Of a stretch of DNA of 8,271 nucleotides, positions 6,839 through 8,271 are shown one piece after another; the stretch's first letter is position 1; the number at the start of each line of letters is the position of its first letter. The stretch is from Burkholderiaceae bacterium. GTDB taxonomy: Bacteria; Pseudomonadota; Gammaproteobacteria; Burkholderiales; Burkholderiaceae. The position numbers were made by a program, and so were the translations under genes. The notes under the pieces were generated by a model. It worked only from the letters and a program-made list of their open reading frames with translations, ran no database searches and was not told the DNA's origin. The DNA lies in NCBI GenBank assembly GCA_947457745.1, contig CANGWT010000067.1, positions 1 through 8,271 on the forward strand. The letters are read 5' to 3'.

Positions 6839-7092
6839 ATTCAGTGAGCTCCCGCCTATTTGCTTTTCTAAAGCTAATGACTCGTATTCCCTTTTCGGTC
6901 TCAGTAAAAAACTAATGTGTGCAATCAACATCGCAAAAAACCGATTGCTCGTATTCTGGTTTCCCCATAGTCTTTTCGTTCATCTACAGAAAATCTCGCG
7001 CCCTCAAAATCAAACTCGACAACCTCCTCAAATGAGAGATTGCGTTCTATTCGATTTCTTTTGTTTTTAGAGTCATCATAGCTAATTTCCAT
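6816..7092 (-). pseudogene. brnT: BrnT-type toxin (RelE-like RNase), broken by nonsense and frameshift
   Basis: From the ATG at 7092-7090 the minus strand reads MEISYDDSKNKRNRIERNLS, continues through SFEEVVEFDFEGARFSVDER and KDYGETRIRAIGFLRC, and meets TGA at 6927-6925 after 55 codons. Past the stop the same frame continues LHTLVF, and then a run of six T (plus-strand A run 6906-6911) shifts the frame. Removing one T restores TETEKGIRVISFRKANRREL and an end at TAA 6818-6816, giving about 91 residues, the usual BrnT length. BrnT toxins are ribonucleases with a RelE-like fold that stop translation. The core (KRN..., FEEV, DYGETR, GIRVISFRKANRRE) is recognisable in both halves. Two independent lesions make sequencing error alone unlikely. 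A 55-residue fragment could still be made, but it lacks the C-terminal strands with the conserved RxxSxRKA block. Confidence 0.85.
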
Positions 7093-7093
7093 T

Positions 7094-7119
7094 TATCTAA
7101 TTGTAGTTACAATCAGATA
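7094..7119. promoter_or_regulatory. Twenty-six-base palindromic operator of the brnTA locus
   Basis: On the plus strand TATCT-A-ATTGTA, GT, TACAAT-C-AGATA forms two 12-base arms. They are perfectly complementary apart from 7099/7114, around a two-base centre. It ends two bases before the brnT ATG on the minus strand and includes a -10-like TACAAT (minus strand 7105-7100), with a weak TTTGCC upstream. BrnA-family antitoxins repress their own promoter by binding such inverted repeats, so this is the likely autoregulatory site. Confidence 0.6.
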
Positions 7120-7162
7120 TAGGCAAATATACCATGCTTATGAAATGGGGATGTGAGGGGGC

Positions 7163-8077
7163 TTACTGCTTCAACTTTTCCTTAATTAACACCATTTGCT
7201 CCTGTGCAGCAACCTCACCAGCAAGGATGGCAGCATTTCTGGATTTGAAGTCGCCGCTACTCATTTGTTTGAGAAGGGGTGTGATCACAATATCAGCACT
7301 TTTGAGCTCGTACTGATTAATACTTCGTTGCATGATGGAGATAGTTTGCTGCATGACGCCAAAGGTTCCGCTGGCATCTTGATGAACAGGCTCTGATGAG
7401 ATGTTAACCGCAATCACCAGTGTTGCACCCATCTGCCTGGCATAACTGACTGGTACGGGGGCAACTAAGCCGCCGTCAACATATTCTTTGCCGCTGATGA
7501 TTGCAGGCTGGAATACGCCTGGAACACTGCAGGAGGCGCGTACCGCTAGACCGGTATTGCCGGAGCGAAACAAAATACCTTTGCCTGATTGCAGTTCAGT
7601 CGCCACAATTCCCAGAGGTATCCGCATTTGCTCAATAGATTTATTTTGCACTTCACGATTCACCATGTTTTGTAGGGCATCCCCTTTGATGAGGCCGCCA
7701 AATCTTCCAGCAAAAGGGAGTCCCCAGTCGGCAATGGTGGCTTCATCAAGGCTTAAGGCAAGTCGATTGAGGTCATTTCCAGTAGCGCCAGAGGCAAGTA
7801 GAGCCGCAATAACACTTCCGGCACTACTGCCGACCACGATATCGGGTCGAATGCCTTGCGCCTCTAATGCCTTAATGACGCCCACATGGGCAAAACCTCG
7901 GGCGGCACCTGCCCCTAATACAAGGCCAATGACAGGCTTGCGACTACTCATTAAGCTACACCCGCTCAGACTTGAACCCCCAATGAGAGCCCCTAAACTT
8001 AGGCTTAAGCCCAGAAAATGACGTCTTGTGACGGCCTCGGGGGATAAAAGAGGGGGTGGGGTTGTAATTTCGTGCAT
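7163..8077 (-). CDS. Patatin-like phospholipase, predicted Tat-exported lipoprotein (RssA-like)
   Basis: This is a serine lipid acyl hydrolase of the bacterial patatin family, 304 residues from the chosen start. It has the oxyanion-hole motif GAGAARG at 55-61, the nucleophile elbow G83-S84-S85-A86-G87 with catalytic Ser85, and the dyad Asp201 in DGG (201-203). A conserved SCSVPGVFQP block lies at 182-191. All key residues are present, so it should be active. The N-terminus carries TRRHFLG (17-23, twin Arg18-Arg19), a hydrophobic stretch, then lipobox LSGC at 37-40. This predicts twin-arginine export and lipidation at Cys40, and thus a membrane-anchored periplasmic enzyme. ATG 8077 is chosen because it gives a typical Tat n-region. 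The frame is open to ATG 8164, but that would add 29 residues. The closest Shine-Dalgarno, AGGGAGG, is 17 bases upstream, farther than usual. The substrate is not known. Confidence 0.88.
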   Translation of the reverse strand: MHEITTPPPLLSPEAVTRRHFLGLSLSLGALIGGSSLSGCSLMSSRKPVIGLVLGAGAARGFAHVGVIKALEAQGIRPDIVVGSSAGSVIAALLASGATGNDLNRLALSLDEATIADWGLPFAGRFGGLIKGDALQNMVNREVQNKSIEQMRIPLGIVATELQSGKGILFRSGNTGLAVRASCSVPGVFQPAIISGKEYVDGGLVAPVPVSYARQMGATLVIAVNISSEPVHQDASGTFGVMQQTISIMQRSINQYELKSADIVITPLLKQMSSGDFKSRNAAILAGEVAAQEQMVLIKEKLKQ

Positions 8078-8271
8078 ATAGCTATTGTATTGAGCCTCCC
8101 TTATAATGTTTGAAGGTGAGCGAATAAGACTTCGTTTCAGCACGGGTAGTTCTCCCATATGCATTTTCGGAGATCATATGCCCGTTGTAGCTAAATAGCG
8201 CCACCAGAAAACTACCAACCCATTACTGAAATACATTTTTATAGTCTCATCAGGTCATTGCCTGATAGCCC
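8078..8271. other. Intergenic end of window with one small inverted repeat
   Basis: No gene can be supported here. ATCAGG at 8249-8254 and CCTGAT at 8261-8266 form a six-base stem with a six-base loop near the right edge. On the minus strand it is followed by GAGACTATAAAAATG, which is not a clean T run; on the plus strand the window ends before any tail could be seen. The only short open frame on the minus strand, 8236-8174, encodes 20 residues with no recognisable feature or ribosome site. Confidence 0.4.
8095..8101 (-). promoter_or_regulatory. Strong Shine-Dalgarno-like AGGGAGG at unusual distance from the patatin start
   Basis: The minus strand reads AGGGAGG at 8101-8095, a near-perfect anti-16S match, but 17 bases separate it from ATG 8077. 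No ATG, GTG or TTG in the patatin frame lies at the usual distance. It may act despite the long spacing, or its purine run may be chance. A TATAAG next to it (8105-8100) could be a -10 box, in which case the ribosome site would lie at or before the start of transcription. Confidence 0.3.

Noticed and set aside
6904..6930. Programmed frameshift or recoding as an explanation for the broken brnT
   Set aside because: A separate TGA lies upstream of the shift site, so both readthrough and a shift would be needed, and no known recoding signal is visible. Simple decay explains it better.
6566..6931. Longer BrnA starting at ATG 6931 (121 residues)
   Set aside because: The extra 31 residues are brnT codons read in the wrong frame and resemble nothing in BrnA. 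ATG 6838 has its own ribosome site and gives the family's usual length.
6720..7070. Plus-strand open frame of 116 codons across the brnTA region
   Set aside because: It lies antisense to brnA and brnT, has no ribosome site and low-complexity Phe/Ser-rich content typical of an AT-rich antisense shadow. The minus strand encodes recognisable BrnA and BrnT.
7488..8021. Plus-strand open frame of 177 codons opposite the patatin gene
   Set aside because: It is antisense to a clear patatin-like gene with all catalytic motifs, and it is very rich in Pro, Arg and Ala, as expected of a shadow frame.
8174..8236. Minus-strand 20-codon frame (MYFSNG...) near the right edge
   Set aside because: It is too short, with no ribosome site, no family resemblance and no conserved context.
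1..8271. CRISPR arrays, tRNA or rRNA genes, insertion sequences
   Set aside because: No spaced repeat series, no cloverleaf-like stretch, no rRNA sequence and no transposase were seen by eye on either strand.

Overview
The window looks like chromosomal DNA of a betaproteobacterium, most likely a Burkholderiaceae member of the Polynucleobacter type. This rests on the FabI N-terminus, the fabI / yejABEF / NlpC-P60 gene order and the moderate, somewhat AT-leaning composition. The genus is an inference from reading translations; no database search was possible.

Left part (1-5731): the first codons of fabI (enoyl-ACP reductase) leave the left edge on the minus strand. Divergent from it is a complete four-gene ABC peptide importer, yejA-yejB-yejE-yejF. 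It comprises a periplasmic binding protein, two permeases and a double-ATPase. Every junction overlaps by one or four bases (TAATG, ATGA, ATGA), so this is one translationally coupled operon.

Middle part (5732-6553): a 135-base intergenic stretch holds a 14-base exact direct repeat (about 24 bases with mismatches). It also holds an 18-base near-palindrome overlapping a well-formed promoter with an extended -10, which would start transcription at or next to the start codon of the next gene. That gene is a secreted NlpC/P60-family protein in which the catalytic Cys is replaced by Gly, so it is probably a non-enzymatic cell-wall protein. YejABEF systems import oligopeptides, microcin C and, in some alphaproteobacteria, muropeptides, so the neighbourhood fits cell-wall peptide handling.

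Right part (6554-7162): a BrnT/BrnA type II toxin-antitoxin locus lies on the minus strand. The toxin brnT is broken by an in-frame TGA and a one-base expansion of a T run. The antitoxin brnA is intact, and a 26-base near-perfect palindrome, the likely autoregulatory operator, is preserved in front of brnT. This is a decayed toxin-antitoxin module that still has its antitoxin and operator.

Far right (7163-8271): a patatin-like phospholipase on the minus strand carries a twin-arginine motif and a lipobox, predicting a Tat-exported lipoprotein. The last roughly 190 bases have no supportable gene, only a small inverted repeat near the edge.

Most of the window is ordinary housekeeping or transport DNA. 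The points worth a second look are the Cys-less NlpC/P60 protein, the decayed brnT with preserved brnA and operator, and the repeat/palindrome structure upstream of the NlpC/P60 gene.
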